A DNA stretch of 64,000 nt, from NCBI GenBank assembly GCA_963377175.1, contig CAUJNA010003248.1, positions 575,326 through 639,325 on the forward strand, given 5' to 3'. The notes under the pieces are model-generated. The model had not been told where the DNA came from. It did not search any database and saw only the letters and a program-made list of their open reading frames with translations. Shown piece after piece: positions 18,301 through 26,876 of this stretch; position 1 is the first letter of the stretch, and every line of letters begins with the position of its first letter. The stretch is from Effrenium voratum (taxonomy: Eukaryota; Sar; Dinophyceae; Suessiales; Symbiodiniaceae). Position numbers and translations under genes: made by a program.

Positions 18301-20483
18301 AAGACGTCTTGGGATTGCTTGGAATCCATGAGAACAACCACTCCGTCAACAGGATTTACAACTATCCTGACCCAATCAAGCTCAGCCAAGTGTTTCCCAT
18401 CCAGTGGGTTCTTGATCTTTGATATGTTCTTCCGCAATCCCCAATTGTACTGCCATTCAACTCCACCCCAGCGGTTTCGAAGCATTGCTCGAATTCTCTT
18501 ACCACCGGGCATCTGCAATGTCTGTGCCTCAGCCGGCGCAGAAATCTCAGATTCCTTACTTTTGGGGCCGTCTTTCTTCTTCTTGCCACCACCCTTCACC
18601 TCGGCCTTTTCTTCCTCGGTGTAGTATTTCCTCATCATTGCCCATTCATCGGGAGTGTACTCTGGAGGTCTCGTCGTCTTCATTAACCTGAAGCCATCTT
18701 TCCCGACAGGATATGGTCTTCCGGCCTTATCGATCTTAACCTCCTTGCCATCATCGTTGATGTACGCTATGCCGTCCCCAGGTAGTCCAGCTGACACATG
18801 TGGAAGGTCGGGCTTCGTAACTTCGTCGTCGCCCTTGGCGTGTCCATCCCCTTTTCCTTTTGATGAGCTCGGTCTAGCATCCTCTTCTCCTACATGGTCC
18901 CCCCGACCTCCGACAAGTACTTCCGGACCATCGTCAAGCAGCAGACCAGCGATCTGATCGACCTCATCGTCGAGCAGTCGCTTCTCGTCACTCTGCAATA
19001 ACTCGGGCTCGTAGTCCTCATCCTCGACCAGGCGGTCACGTGCATCCAGACCGATTGCATCGACAGACATCTCAATCCCCTCCAGAGTCTCGTTGGCAGC
19101 CTTGTACTTCTGTTGTATTGGGAATGTCAGAGGTGATTTGAGAATCATCCTCTCCGTTTGATGCGGCATTCTCAATCGAGGTGGAACCTTTGCTTTCTTG
19201 ATGTTCAACTCTGCACCCGCAAACGCAGTGAGGGCCCAAGCCCGATACTTGTTCGCCCAATGCATCCCGGTGCTCAACACGTATCCAGCAAATATACCAG
19301 TTTCCCCTCTTGGTTCGAATTTCTCCCTCTTCTCCCCTCGTGCTTCACTCGGCCTCAAGTCTACTAGCGCACCAAAAGGTATCTTCTCGCCTTTGAACTC
19401 CTCGCCATGCAGCCTCATCCAAGCGCTCGATCCATTTACTTCTTCAATGTTCATAAGATGGCACAGCGTGGTGATGGCCGGCACCCAGTAGCACGTGGGT
19501 AGACCGGCATGTACAAGACAAGCCGAAGTCTGGTCAATGATGAATTGGTTTGTTCTCTCAGCAAGGGAATTATTCTGCGGTCGTCCAGGTAGCGACAGGT
19601 CGTGGTTCAGTTTCAGCTCCACGCATGCATTGATCAGTTCCGGGCCATCATCCGAGTATACCTGCTTGATCTTCCTCCTCCCGCAGAAGTGCTTGATGGC
19701 TCTGACAACGGAGTCAGTGTCTCTTCTCGCAGTTGGATAAGCCATGATAATTCCGGTATATATGTCCCGAATAATGAGCGCATACCTGCCTTCCACTTCA
19801 TGATCTCCTGATGCCGTCACAAAGTCGAACGTCACCAGGTCCCCGAACGTCTTTACCTCCCTCTTGAAGGCCCCCGTTCGTGATCTGAAATGTCTCATCT
19901 TTGCCTTGACGCATGACTCGCAGAAAGGGTTTCGATACCTGTGTGTAAGCAAATGAGCAATGGAGTTGGCGTCACTCTTGAGGACTCCCACTTTCCTCTT
20001 TATTGATGACCCTTCGTACACATCAACTTCAATTCCGGCATCTGGATCATCCTCATCAACCTCTTCCTCGTTAGCTTCGGCATCACCATGTCGACATGGG
20101 ACTGGCCCAACGTCTACAGGTATTTCCTCAGCTACGGGAGGCGGACGTACCGGACCGGCTCCTCCGGGTGGTCCGAAGTCAAACGCACCATCATGGCGCT
20201 TGCCCTCGACCTCTGCGGATTCACCGACAGCGGCGGGTGTGACCTCGTTGTCATCGTCGCCATCCTGATCTGCCTCATCGTTCGTTACCATTGCCAATAC
20301 TTCCGAAAAGTGCTCCTTGAGGTCGTCTACCGTAGGGCGATGCCTGTTACTCCGAAGTTTACCATCACTCACGAGGTATGGGATGTCGTCCTTGACTTGT
20401 AAGTGCACGAATCCCTGCTTTGGTGTAACCATGAAAGGTAGTTTACCAGGCATCCAGTGAAATGATAACCCATCTTCATGCAT
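15390..20483 (-). CDS. copia pol: integrase, reverse transcriptase, RNase H
   Basis: 1,697 residues, open. It starts within the end of the protease region (SFHWMPGKLPF, DIPYL). The integrase has HLLTH…CESC (zinc-binding, about 175-190) and a D,D,E set: VTFDFVTASGD, QVYSDDGPEL and NNSLAERTNQF. A long acidic, Lys-rich linker follows. The RT has LRKALYGHPDAG and the catalytic YVDD near residue 1,070. RNase H has LYADADFAG, STPEAEIVAAD and FYDDNKAMIG. This order defines Ty1/copia. The frame is -1 relative to gag-protease, so expression probably needs a -1 frameshift in the 115-bp overlap. About 300 residues after RNase H are of unknown function. Confidence 0.95.
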   Translation of the reverse strand: MHEDGLSFHWMPGKLPFMVTPKQGFVHLQVKDDIPYLVSDGKLRSNRHRPTVDDLKEHFSEVLAMVTNDEADQDGDDDNEVTPAAVGESAEVEGKRHDGAFDFGPPGGAGPVRPPPVAEEIPVDVGPVPCRHGDAEANEEEVDEDDPDAGIEVDVYEGSSIKRKVGVLKSDANSIAHLLTHRYRNPFCESCVKAKMRHFRSRTGAFKREVKTFGDLVTFDFVTASGDHEVEGRYALIIRDIYTGIIMAYPTARRDTDSVVRAIKHFCGRRKIKQVYSDDGPELINACVELKLNHDLSLPGRPQNNSLAERTNQFIIDQTSACLVHAGLPTCYWVPAITTLCHLMNIEEVNGSSAWMRLHGEEFKGEKIPFGALVDLRPSEARGEKREKFEPRGETGIFAGYVLSTGMHWANKYRAWALTAFAGAELNIKKAKVPPRLRMPHQTERMILKSPLTFPIQQKYKAANETLEGIEMSVDAIGLDARDRLVEDEDYEPELLQSDEKRLLDDEVDQIAGLLLDDGPEVLVGGRGDHVGEEDARPSSSKGKGDGHAKGDDEVTKPDLPHVSAGLPGDGIAYINDDGKEVKIDKAGRPYPVGKDGFRLMKTTRPPEYTPDEWAMMRKYYTEEEKAEVKGGGKKKKDGPKSKESEISAPAEAQTLQMPGGKRIRAMLRNRWGGVEWQYNWGLRKNISKIKNPLDGKHLAELDWVRIVVNPVDGVVVLMDSKQSQDVLRRNVQLEKEFACLVVIYAWKFKSEERSRSTPNWTKAVASVIERQRDEAETISGTDPTVDALTDFTWYEWEESAEVVSGKVPLALPAIGENGEAKKYPSMPCVTSERIQHREKAVKVVRFFDALVSRPVGRKEMLTNPDALASMKKEWSGLIDQGVFDLGAVREYDAVAKEAKAKGEEIHMARAHGICVEKHSQLPVGDPKRKFKGRGVLLGNQVKNQSFEAAMFQDLGNSPASFEASRWADFLGCHDGWDVQMADAVQAYIQATLRGTPCWIELPPEAVPSECNWGKYRRPVVPLRKALYGHPDAGTFWEQHCDESVRAVGFEPIGEEWPSVYIHEKLQLVLVVYVDDFKMAGPQKSLAQGWSMLRTRLKIEPETGLDMYLGCNQSKGNVTLRNGHRVTTVTYDMEQFLRSCVDRYLEVAGDVKLNKVVTPELHEETKNHVSRKPAKEGPSVVCNWCNNLVPTDGSATAPDQRGGTPELAMKEPVRGHLAPHAASVLMKLLYGARIARFDLLRQVNRLARNVHRWTDSDDRGLHHLMCYVHHTKHWRMVGWVGDSMDDVHLALYADADFAGCVDSLRSTSGGHLNIQGPNTRFPLSGSSKRQGCVSHSTPEAEIVAADVAMRAMGMPALKLLQRILKKSPNFVFYDDNKAMIGVVRSGRNPTMRHLERSHGVCISWMHEMFTRDYMYLAYEVTDMAADIYTKAFNDGRKWKHACLQIGLLDPSLLSDPDTLKALTPTCDPIKGTVQTASGTVDGVPTFPYTHIPIMPPDLWWSGLTSKEGLHEHEGHDPVVVAKGPRLMRVKPPLAVVTPFGSKWLRSTWFLRNGSWLKVEDRVDPGLQCERIDGWVERAVWQFHPVPVGVPAREQSPRPRPVHVGSGDVDMQSVLAAFVEELSNERIELKCVNDLGLETLLRLKLLMRCLHTSHEQLVPGRCFVPYRIAVKHKPQLAPGIELAMVKHDGGVLRAPVHV

Positions 20484-22786
20484 CTCCTCCCTATTGACAA
20501 CACTGTGGGCGTCTCGTCCAACACGTGCGGCTCGACAGTCTCGTCCAACTCGTCCACGACTATCTTGGCCACGTCGGATGTGGAAGTGGAACCATTTGCG
20601 GTCTGGAACACAATCTCATCATCATCTTTCACAATATCGACACCCAGGCTCTTTGCCTTGGCTCGTCCAATGAGATCATGACCACATCCGGTGTCCATCA
20701 ACCATTTCACCCGTTTGCTGATGCACGTTGACATTGCGAACACATTCTTCGGCAAACCATGCTGTTTCTTCCAGTCGACGGCCGATTCCTTGATCTCGTC
20801 CTTGCTCCGATCATATTCGAACATTATGGTGCTCTCCTTGGTTACTGGGAAGTAGTGTTTCCTGTATATGTCGTCTACCACCTCTCTCAGTATTTTCGCT
20901 CTTATCAATGATCGTTGGACTTGATAGGCTGAGAATTCTCGATGATCACTGCTCTTAAACTTCTTCTCGTCGACGTGCACGTACTGATAAGGCTCATTCT
21001 CATTGTCCTCATAGCCGTACCACTCCCCTTTTCGTTCCCATTGCCTTCTCTCGTCTTCGAGATAGGTGATCTCCCCATTCTCGTCGACATCGAGTACTTC
21101 CTTGAACCATACCATTTTCTCGGGGATCTCGGACTCGCCAGACCATCTTGATGATTCGCTCATTGCGTCGTCATCATGCTCGTGGTAGACAGTCTCGGCT
21201 TCATCCGGTTCGACCTGGTCAACGTCCTTCTTGAAGCTGACCTTTCCCGCAGGAGCCGATTGTTTCAAGACTATCGCAGGCATCGCGATGGCCCTTCTTG
21301 CAATAGCTGGCGCTGCGGCTTTGGCGGCAGCCTTCGACTTGGCTTGCGCCTTGTCGCTTGACGTTGCCGGAGCTGAATTGTTCTTGATGAGCTCGTGCCT
21401 ATACTTGCAAGCACTCCCCTTGTCGCACTTTCCCTTCTGAAACGCGAAGCATGCTCCATCATCCCTCTTTGGTGATGATGATCTGGACTTGGACTTACCT
21501 TTTCCTTTCCCTTTGGGCATGTTCTCCAGCTTGTGCTCCGTCTTCTTGCTGTGGGAAAATGTGCATTCGTTCCCTTTTACGCATCCCTTCGCTGCCTTGA
21601 AGTGATACCAACATGGGTTATCTTTACCTCCGCCCGGACTCTTGCCTCTGTCGCTGGCACCGTCGGACTTGCCGTTCTTGCCAGCGTGACCCTTTGCTTT
21701 GGCCTTTGGGAGTACAGGAGCAGCATCAGGTCCACTGGGTTTCCCCTTCCTGCCTTTGCCACCCTGGTTCTCCTGTTTGCCAGTAGCCGGGGCTGCATCT
21801 CTGCCGCCCGACTTCATCATTGACTTGACCGATTTCTCCTTCATGTCAAGCATTAGGTCCTCCCGATCCGCCTTAATTTGGTGGTCGATCAATGCCAACA
21901 AGAATTCGTACGTCTTTTGAGGATGCTTGTCCGGCAATCTATGATAGGCGTTGAGGCCGAACTCCATCTTCTTGCTCCCTTTGATCTTCCTGTATAGAAT
22001 ATCTCTGAGTGCCAACTTGCTGGGTCTATCTTCGCTCCTCATCTTTAGCAACAAATCATACCACTTGTTCCTGAATATAACCAAATTCTTGTCTCCAGGA
22101 AAGTCAAGGTTGAATAGGTGCTCGATGTGGTAGACAAGATCCGTTCGATCAGACGTCCTGAATGATTGCATAACCAATGCCACCAACTCTCGTCCCTTCA
22201 CGATCACCCCTTGTTGATGTCGTAGTTCCGAATGTCGCGTAGCGTCGAGGTACACGTCTTTGGCTTCGTCAGGTGCTTGTTTTAACATGTTCTGCATGCC
22301 CATGGCCATTTTGATATCTATCGTAGCGAATCTGTCGCCGCCGGAGTCGCTCAGCAGATTTAGGTCTGGGTTTAACCCAAGAGCCTGTTCCAACCATTTC
22401 GTCCATGTGTCAGTATCTGGATCTGCGCATGCGCTCAGAACATTCATCAGCAATTGCATCTTCCAGTTATCGAGTTGATGGATCTTTGGCCAAGCACGAA
22501 TAGACACCCTCTCGGCTTCTTTCCTCGAAATCCTTGGTCTTTCGCTCTTGATTTCTCGATCATCCCTCGATCTTCTGCGCCTCCTCCGTGTCCGATTGTC
22601 ATCTTCTTCCTCTTCTTCTTCCTCGTCCTCTTCATCCTCTTCGTCGTCGTCATCCTCGTCCTCATCATCGGGTGGATCATCCGGAGGTCCTCCTCCGCCA
22701 CCTGTGAGGCTCAACTGACGTCGACCTGCCCCTTGTCTATTTCCATTGGCTCCCAACAACCCCTTGCATCTGGGATAGGTGTACAT
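20369..22786 (-). CDS. gag-protease ORF with two CCCH zinc fingers
   Basis: 805 residues. An acidic, Asp/Glu- and Arg-rich N-terminus (DDEDEDDDDEEDEEDEEEEE) precedes a helical capsid-like region (WPKIHQLDNWKMQLLMNVL, LFNLDFPGDKN). Two CCCH fingers at about 395-415 and 452-470 (C-x9-C-x5-C-x3-H and C-x7-C-x5-C-x3-H) probably bind the RNA genome, replacing the usual CCHC knuckle. The aspartic protease active site WLMDTGCGHDLI lies near residue 698, and SIGRRC marks its end. The frame then diverges; the IN-RT frame continues the protease sense in the -1 frame. It starts 50 bp inside the end of ORF1. Confidence 0.9.
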   Translation of the reverse strand: MYTYPRCKGLLGANGNRQGAGRRQLSLTGGGGGPPDDPPDDEDEDDDDEEDEEDEEEEEEEDDNRTRRRRRRSRDDREIKSERPRISRKEAERVSIRAWPKIHQLDNWKMQLLMNVLSACADPDTDTWTKWLEQALGLNPDLNLLSDSGGDRFATIDIKMAMGMQNMLKQAPDEAKDVYLDATRHSELRHQQGVIVKGRELVALVMQSFRTSDRTDLVYHIEHLFNLDFPGDKNLVIFRNKWYDLLLKMRSEDRPSKLALRDILYRKIKGSKKMEFGLNAYHRLPDKHPQKTYEFLLALIDHQIKADREDLMLDMKEKSVKSMMKSGGRDAAPATGKQENQGGKGRKGKPSGPDAAPVLPKAKAKGHAGKNGKSDGASDRGKSPGGGKDNPCWYHFKAAKGCVKGNECTFSHSKKTEHKLENMPKGKGKGKSKSRSSSPKRDDGACFAFQKGKCDKGSACKYRHELIKNNSAPATSSDKAQAKSKAAAKAAAPAIARRAIAMPAIVLKQSAPAGKVSFKKDVDQVEPDEAETVYHEHDDDAMSESSRWSGESEIPEKMVWFKEVLDVDENGEITYLEDERRQWERKGEWYGYEDNENEPYQYVHVDEKKFKSSDHREFSAYQVQRSLIRAKILREVVDDIYRKHYFPVTKESTIMFEYDRSKDEIKESAVDWKKQHGLPKNVFAMSTCISKRVKWLMDTGCGHDLIGRAKAKSLGVDIVKDDDEIVFQTANGSTSTSDVAKIVVDELDETVEPHVLDETPTVLSIGRRCMKMGYHFTGCLVNYLSWLHQSRDSCTYKSRTTSHTS

Positions 22787-24326
22787 CGATCATTGGATCA
22801 CCAAAAGACGGAAAGAGAATCGAACCTGGCATTAGTGACGAATTAGGGATCAGATTCGATGACGATGACGGGAATAACCCAGTCACCCTCTTGTCTACCC
22901 TAGTCGAATTAGCTTGGGGTCCTCCCTCAGCGCGTTTCACTACTGCTCGTTCACGATGTCCATCTTTACTGCTAGAGGCTTCCTGTGTTTCCAGCTTCTT
23001 GAGTGCTCGTAGTTCCTCATTGTCAGCATCGAGTTGACGAACAAAACTCTCTTCTTGCTTGAGCGTCGCCTCCCGATCCTTCAGTTGTCCCTGAAGTTCA
23101 CGCATCTCCTCGAGGTACTCATCATACACTCCTTTAGCTGTCAATCTCCAGTACTCGGCCTCTTTCGATTTCTCGTCCATCGTGCACCGCTCTTCTTGTT
23201 TTGCTTCTCTGACCTGGGCTAACTCCAAGATCGCATCTTGACGATGACTACCCTCGATAGCAATCATCTGGTCCTTCTTCAACACGTCGGATTCGTACTG
23301 CTTGACGATCTCTTCCTTCTCGCGAAGTAAGCACTCTGCTCTCTTCGATTCTTGCTCCGCGAATGTTGTAACGTCGTTCAGTCTCGCCATCAGCTGCTCC
23401 CTGGAGTCCTCCATAGAGTACGTCTCGGGGCGTTTGACGAGTGCATGCTCCAACTGTGATTTTAGACTTTGGACCATCTCCTCCTCGTTGAACTTCTCGA
23501 TAGATGTAGACGATTCAATACCTCTGATCTGTTGCTGATAAACTGATATTTGTTGTGAAGCCTCACGGTGTATCTGATTTGCACGTATAGCTGATTCCTG
23601 CGCGGCCGACTTCTCGCTTGCCATGTAGGATTTCATCACTGCAATCTCCCGCTTCTGCTCCATAATAGTTCCTTCAGCTTGTCTCATCTGTTGTATTATA
23701 ACATTCGACTCCATGTCTTTCTTTTCCCCGTACTGATATGCATTCATTTCCACCTTGCGCATCTGTTGGGCTTCCTCCTCAAACTTGCGCCATGCCTCAG
23801 CCATGTGGTGTTGGTGGTGACTCACAAGATGTCCCGACTGCTTGCTGGCAATCTCGCATCGTCTCTCCAGCTCCTGGATCCGGATGGTGCTCCCATAGTC
23901 TTCTTGATGAAGATTCGCCATTGCTGCCGACATTTCATCAAGTGTCTTTTGGTATTCCCCGATCTCCATCTCCATCTTGTTCTTTTCTTTAATCGCGGCG
24001 CGAAACTCTGCACTGGTGGGTGATTTAGACCTCCCACCTTTTGATGTTGACCTCACGCCCTTCTGCGACGTCCGTGGTGTCGCAGGCGAAGATGATGATC
24101 TTCTCGGCGGGGATTCTCTTTGCTTCGACTCCTGACGAACATCGATCTGCTTCCATGATCTTGTAGGAGTGGATATGTCGCTGAATAGCGCGGATCCTCC
24201 GCTCCCAGGTTCATCCTGTAAATCTGCGACCAAATCCATCACCGCAGGAAGAGCCATCAATCCATTGGATCCCTCTGAGCTGCTGTTCCCAAAAGTTGCA
24301 GTACTTGGGCTCGCTGAAGATGCCAT
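22737..24326 (-). CDS. ORF1: 529-aa coiled-coil protein at the 5' end of the retrotransposon
   Basis: The ATG lies about 100 bp from the 5' LTR. A Ser/Pro/Arg-rich head (1-105) is followed by a nearly continuous coiled coil (about 110-440, many Glu/Gln/Lys heptads such as QLEHALVKR and ECLLREKEEIVKQYES) and a Ser-rich tail. It has no enzyme motif. Position and shape suggest a structural partner of gag, perhaps for particle assembly. The related element at 42.4-45.8 kb carries a shorter coiled-coil ORF in the same place, so the gene is an ancestral part of this family. Its end overlaps gag by 50 bp in the +1 frame. Confidence 0.7.
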   Translation of the reverse strand: MASSASPSTATFGNSSSEGSNGLMALPAVMDLVADLQDEPGSGGSALFSDISTPTRSWKQIDVRQESKQRESPPRRSSSSPATPRTSQKGVRSTSKGGRSKSPTSAEFRAAIKEKNKMEMEIGEYQKTLDEMSAAMANLHQEDYGSTIRIQELERRCEIASKQSGHLVSHHQHHMAEAWRKFEEEAQQMRKVEMNAYQYGEKKDMESNVIIQQMRQAEGTIMEQKREIAVMKSYMASEKSAAQESAIRANQIHREASQQISVYQQQIRGIESSTSIEKFNEEEMVQSLKSQLEHALVKRPETYSMEDSREQLMARLNDVTTFAEQESKRAECLLREKEEIVKQYESDVLKKDQMIAIEGSHRQDAILELAQVREAKQEERCTMDEKSKEAEYWRLTAKGVYDEYLEEMRELQGQLKDREATLKQEESFVRQLDADNEELRALKKLETQEASSSKDGHRERAVVKRAEGGPQANSTRVDKRVTGLFPSSSSNLIPNSSLMPGSILFPSFGDPMIDVHLSQMQGVVGSQWK

Positions 24327-24407
24327 TGTACCGTGTAGGTTATTGTCCCTTTATTGTCCCTGTACCCGCAATAAACCAGCTGTCTCTCTGTCCAGTGTAG
24401 AGCTTGT

Positions 24408-24424
24408 CGTTACGGCTGATAACC
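24408..24424 (-). promoter_or_regulatory. possible primer-binding site
   Basis: Directly inside the 5' LTR the sense strand reads GGTTATCAGCCGTAACG. It shares TATCAG with the initiator-methionine-tRNA primer site of many copia elements (TGGTATCAGAGC), but the match is partial. Confidence 0.3.
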
Positions 24425-24775
24425 TGTCAAGAGACGGCAAGGTGACGTCCCGTGGGACGCTGTCCACCGAACCCTCCAGCTGTAGATACCAACCACGTAG
24501 AAAGGTGTATACGGTCAAACCGTTATAGCCGAACCCGTGTAACAGTTGTAAGGGAGAAGGAATAATAGTTACAACAGTGGTCCTGACAAATGCTGCGCAA
24601 GCGAAGTGTTTTCCGCTCTCAATTGCCGATCACGTATGAACGCAGCTACACATAAGATCTTGAACCTCACTTGTGACTTGAGCCAAATGGCAATCAATGG
24701 AACCTTGTAAGCAACACAAACACGGACCTCAGAACTGCTTCCCAATTTAGGCACGGGGCCAGGAGGGTTTTAACA
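24425..24775 (-). repeat. 5' LTR (right on the plus strand)
   Basis: 351 bp, two differences from the left copy. On the minus strand this is the promoter-bearing LTR. No TATA box was evident, as is common in dinoflagellates. Confidence 0.95.
24677..24691 (-). promoter_or_regulatory. spliced-leader-like sequence in the 5' LTR
   Basis: GCCATTTGGCTCAAG on the sense strand, identical to the copy at 6,989-7,003. It lies about 90 bp into the LTR from its 5' end, a place where it could enter the R region and be copied at each cycle. Confidence 0.65.
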
Positions 24776-24780
24776 CTTAC
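24776..24780. other. target-site duplication CTTAC, right copy
   Basis: Repeats 6,732-6,736; joins the interrupted capsid frame (…VTY then SVK…) when the retrotransposon is removed. Confidence 0.9.
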
Positions 24781-25274
24781 AGTGTAAAAACTAATAAAAT
24801 AACGATTTCTTCAAACTATGCCGACAGACAATTCAGCATTAACTGATGAACAAATGAAAATAATATATGCAGATTATATATGGAATGGAAGTTTTAATGC
24901 TAATAACTTACAATCTGTTAATGAAGTTTTTGGGAAACTATCAAATGGCAGTTTATCAATATAATAATCCTTATGTTTCTTCAACCCATTAGAAATATAT
25001 ATATATATATATTCATTCTTCTCAATTGTCGAATTATAATCAAGTAAATTTAAGAACGGGCGATAGCACAGTTGTTAAGAAAGTGCCAGTCACAGCACCA
25101 CACGCAGGAATTATTTTTGATAATGAGATGAACCCCTTAGATTACTTGGATGTATCAAATAGAAGTTTTAAACAGTTAGACTTTTGGTTGTCTAATTCAT
25201 TAGGCAACGAAATTAATTTGAATGGGGTTAACGTTAGTCTGTCATTATTATTCGTGAAGAGTGATATTATTTAA
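24776..25274 (+). pseudogene. penton-like minor capsid protein, 3' part
   Basis: This begins with the second CTTAC duplication (24,776-24,780) and continues the frame cut at 6,736 (SVKTNKITISSNYADRQF). A one-base shift near 24,840 leads to LTDEQMKIIYADYIWNG, and a further break near 24,963 precedes the last segment at 25,026. That segment (VPVTAPHAGIIFD, NPLDYLDVSNRSFKQLDFWL, then EINLNGVNVSLSLLFV) has the jelly-roll ending typical of Polinton-like penton proteins. Total length would be close to 270 residues. The shifts are independent of the retrotransposon, so the gene was dying before or soon after the insertion. Confidence 0.65.
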
Positions 25275-25333
25275 ATAATATATACATATATATATAGATA
25301 TATTCCATATAGAAAATATATAGAATATATTAT

Positions 25334-25832
25334 ATGACAAGTATTGAGGTAGTAGATGTTAATAATGATACTCAAAAAGATGGAGAAACCCGTATTATTA
25401 ATGAGGTTGTTGAACAAAATGAAACAGTTAATGAAGAACCAACACCAGAAGAAGATAAACCAGAAGAAGTCAAAGCTGAACCAAAAGCAAAAGCATTACC
25501 AAGAACTAAAAAGAAATTGAACTAGTAGAATGTGAACATTGTTCTAAAAAGATGACATTGACAAGTTTGAGACACTCGCATCCCAAAAATTGTAAGGGAG
25601 CACCTACTGAGTTATTACCAGCCAACCCACAAAAGAATATTAGAAAGATAAAACCAAAAGTAACAGAAGAAATTAAGAATGAAATTACCAGGAAGTTCTA
25701 CAAGAAACCATTAAGAAAGCTACGGCAACGGAATTACTAAATCAACATTATGAAGAACTGAAGCAAAAGAAGAAGCAAGATAAGCAGGAAAAAATAAATT
25801 ATCTTCATCAATGTTTTAAAAAATCTAAATAA
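25334..25832 (+). pseudogene. viral C2HC zinc-finger protein, two frameshifts
   Basis: Three frames connect into one protein of about 165 residues. The start is an acidic Pro/Glu-rich segment from ATG 25,334. After a one-base shift near 25,515 comes VECEHCSKKMTLTSLRHSHP plus KNC (CxxC…H…C, a likely zinc finger). After a second shift near 25,695 comes a Lys/Gln-rich helix ending CFKKSK at TAA 25,832. It may bind nucleic acid by composition. It lies directly after the penton-like gene on the same strand. A single finger in a basic context could be a virion DNA-binding protein, but no family is known to me. Confidence 0.5.
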
Positions 25833-25848
25833 TAATATACATTATGCT

Positions 25849-26179
25849 TTGAGAAGTCATAGAAATGTAGAATTTAAAAGAGCGCCACAAGTTGAGAGGG
25901 TGTATGATACTAACGACTTTTGGGGAGTTGCTTCAAGAGTGAATTATTTTAAACAAATGAAAGATGATATAGAAGCAAAACAAACACAAGGAGCACTGAT
26001 TAAATACAGAGACGATTTAGCAGAAAGCAACAGAACAGAAAGTTATAGAAAGGAATTAGACAGAATAAGAAAATATTGGGAAAAACAAACTCACCTCACC
26101 TGATGGAATACAAACAACAGAACAACTAAAACCAAGAAAGAAACATTTAGAAGAAATGATTAAGAATATCTCTGATTAA
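25849..26179 (+). pseudogene. unknown viral protein with one frameshift
   Basis: Open without ATG from 25,849 (HRNVEFKRAPQVERVYDTND). It is helical and highly charged (KYRDDLAESNRTESYRKEL) and ends early at 26,103. A one-base shift restores LTSPDGIQTTEQLKP and runs to TAA 26,179. About 110 residues in all. No recognised domain. Confidence 0.4.
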
Positions 26180-26205
26180 TTTATTTTCTAAATAATTAAT
26201 ATACT

Positions 26206-26532
26206 ATGATTAAACCAATAAATAGATTGAATACAGTAGGACCAGTTAAAGCAGGTTCGTTAAAATCACAATTGCATTTGAGACCTTCTTATGATGAATT
26301 GTAAAAAGAAACATTAGTAGAAGATGAGAATAGACGAATTGAAAATGTGATAGACAGAAGGGCAACAAGATACAGATTAAATCAGTATGGTAGTCAGTTT
26401 GATAATAAAGATGCTTTGGATATCCCAAAGAAAGAAGAATTGAGCAGAAGAGAAGAAGTTAAGAAGGAAGCATCGTCAGGTAGAGGAATATTTGATGAAA
26501 TTTGTGATGCATTCAAGCAATGGCATTCGTAG
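26206..26532 (+). pseudogene. unknown viral protein, in-frame stop
   Basis: The ATG opens MIKPINRLNTVGPVKAGSLK, meets TAA near 26,302, and continues in the same frame (KETLVEDENRRIENVIDRRA) to FDEICDAFKQ. The next ORF begins in the overlapping -1 frame and could be its second half. Basic then helical; no known motif. Confidence 0.4.
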
Positions 26533-26876
26533 ACGAAAGGTTAATGGAAGCGAACAAACAGAAAGAAGAACTTGAAGAAAGAATGAGACTTATGTTTGGA
26601 CAACACGATGAAATGGCAAGTGCTGTATCAAGACAATCATTACCAGAAGGTGTGGAAGTCCATTCAATGGCGCCAAAGCAAGAAGAAGGAGAAGAAGAAC
26701 CAGAAAACGCCCCTATTGTTGATGAAGAAGAGAAGAAAAAGGGTAAAGACGACGATGATGACCTAATTACAGTTGAAGAGTTCATAGATGAAATCAGAGG
26801 AAATACGCCCTTATATTTAGCAAATGTCCCAATGGAAACGAAACGCATCATTGATAAACTATATAATGTCGGATAA
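26520..26876 (+). CDS. unknown acidic viral protein
   Basis: 118 residues from ATG to TAA. A coiled-coil start (KQKEELEERMRLMFGQHDEM) precedes a Glu/Asp/Lys-rich middle and a compact end (ITVEEFIDEIRGNTPLYLAN, then MGETK-like VPMETKRIID). It may be continuous with the preceding frame. The stop overlaps the next ATG (TAAATG), a tight viral arrangement. Confidence 0.45.
   Translation: MAFVDERLMEANKQKEELEERMRLMFGQHDEMASAVSRQSLPEGVEVHSMAPKQEEGEEEPENAPIVDEEEKKKGKDDDDDLITVEEFIDEIRGNTPLYLANVPMETKRIIDKLYNVG

Larger units (their letters stand above)
6737..24775 (-). mobile_element. 18-kb Ty1/copia-type LTR retrotransposon with extra ORFs, including a Tpt1-like domain
   Basis: Two 351-bp direct repeats (TGTCAAGAG…TTTTAACA on the plus strand) bound the element and differ at only two positions. 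A CTTAC duplication flanks them and a polypurine tract adjoins the left repeat, so the element reads on the minus strand. The integrase-RT-RNase H order is that of copia. About 8 kb of coding sequence lies downstream of RNase H, making it more than three times the length of an ordinary copia element. All main ORFs are open and the LTRs nearly identical, so insertion was recent. It landed in the capsid gene of the viral element. Confidence 0.95.

Noticed and set aside
7096..24528. Many plus-strand ORFs inside the large retrotransposon
   Set aside because: Antisense shadows of the GC-rich minus-strand coding frames; none has a domain.
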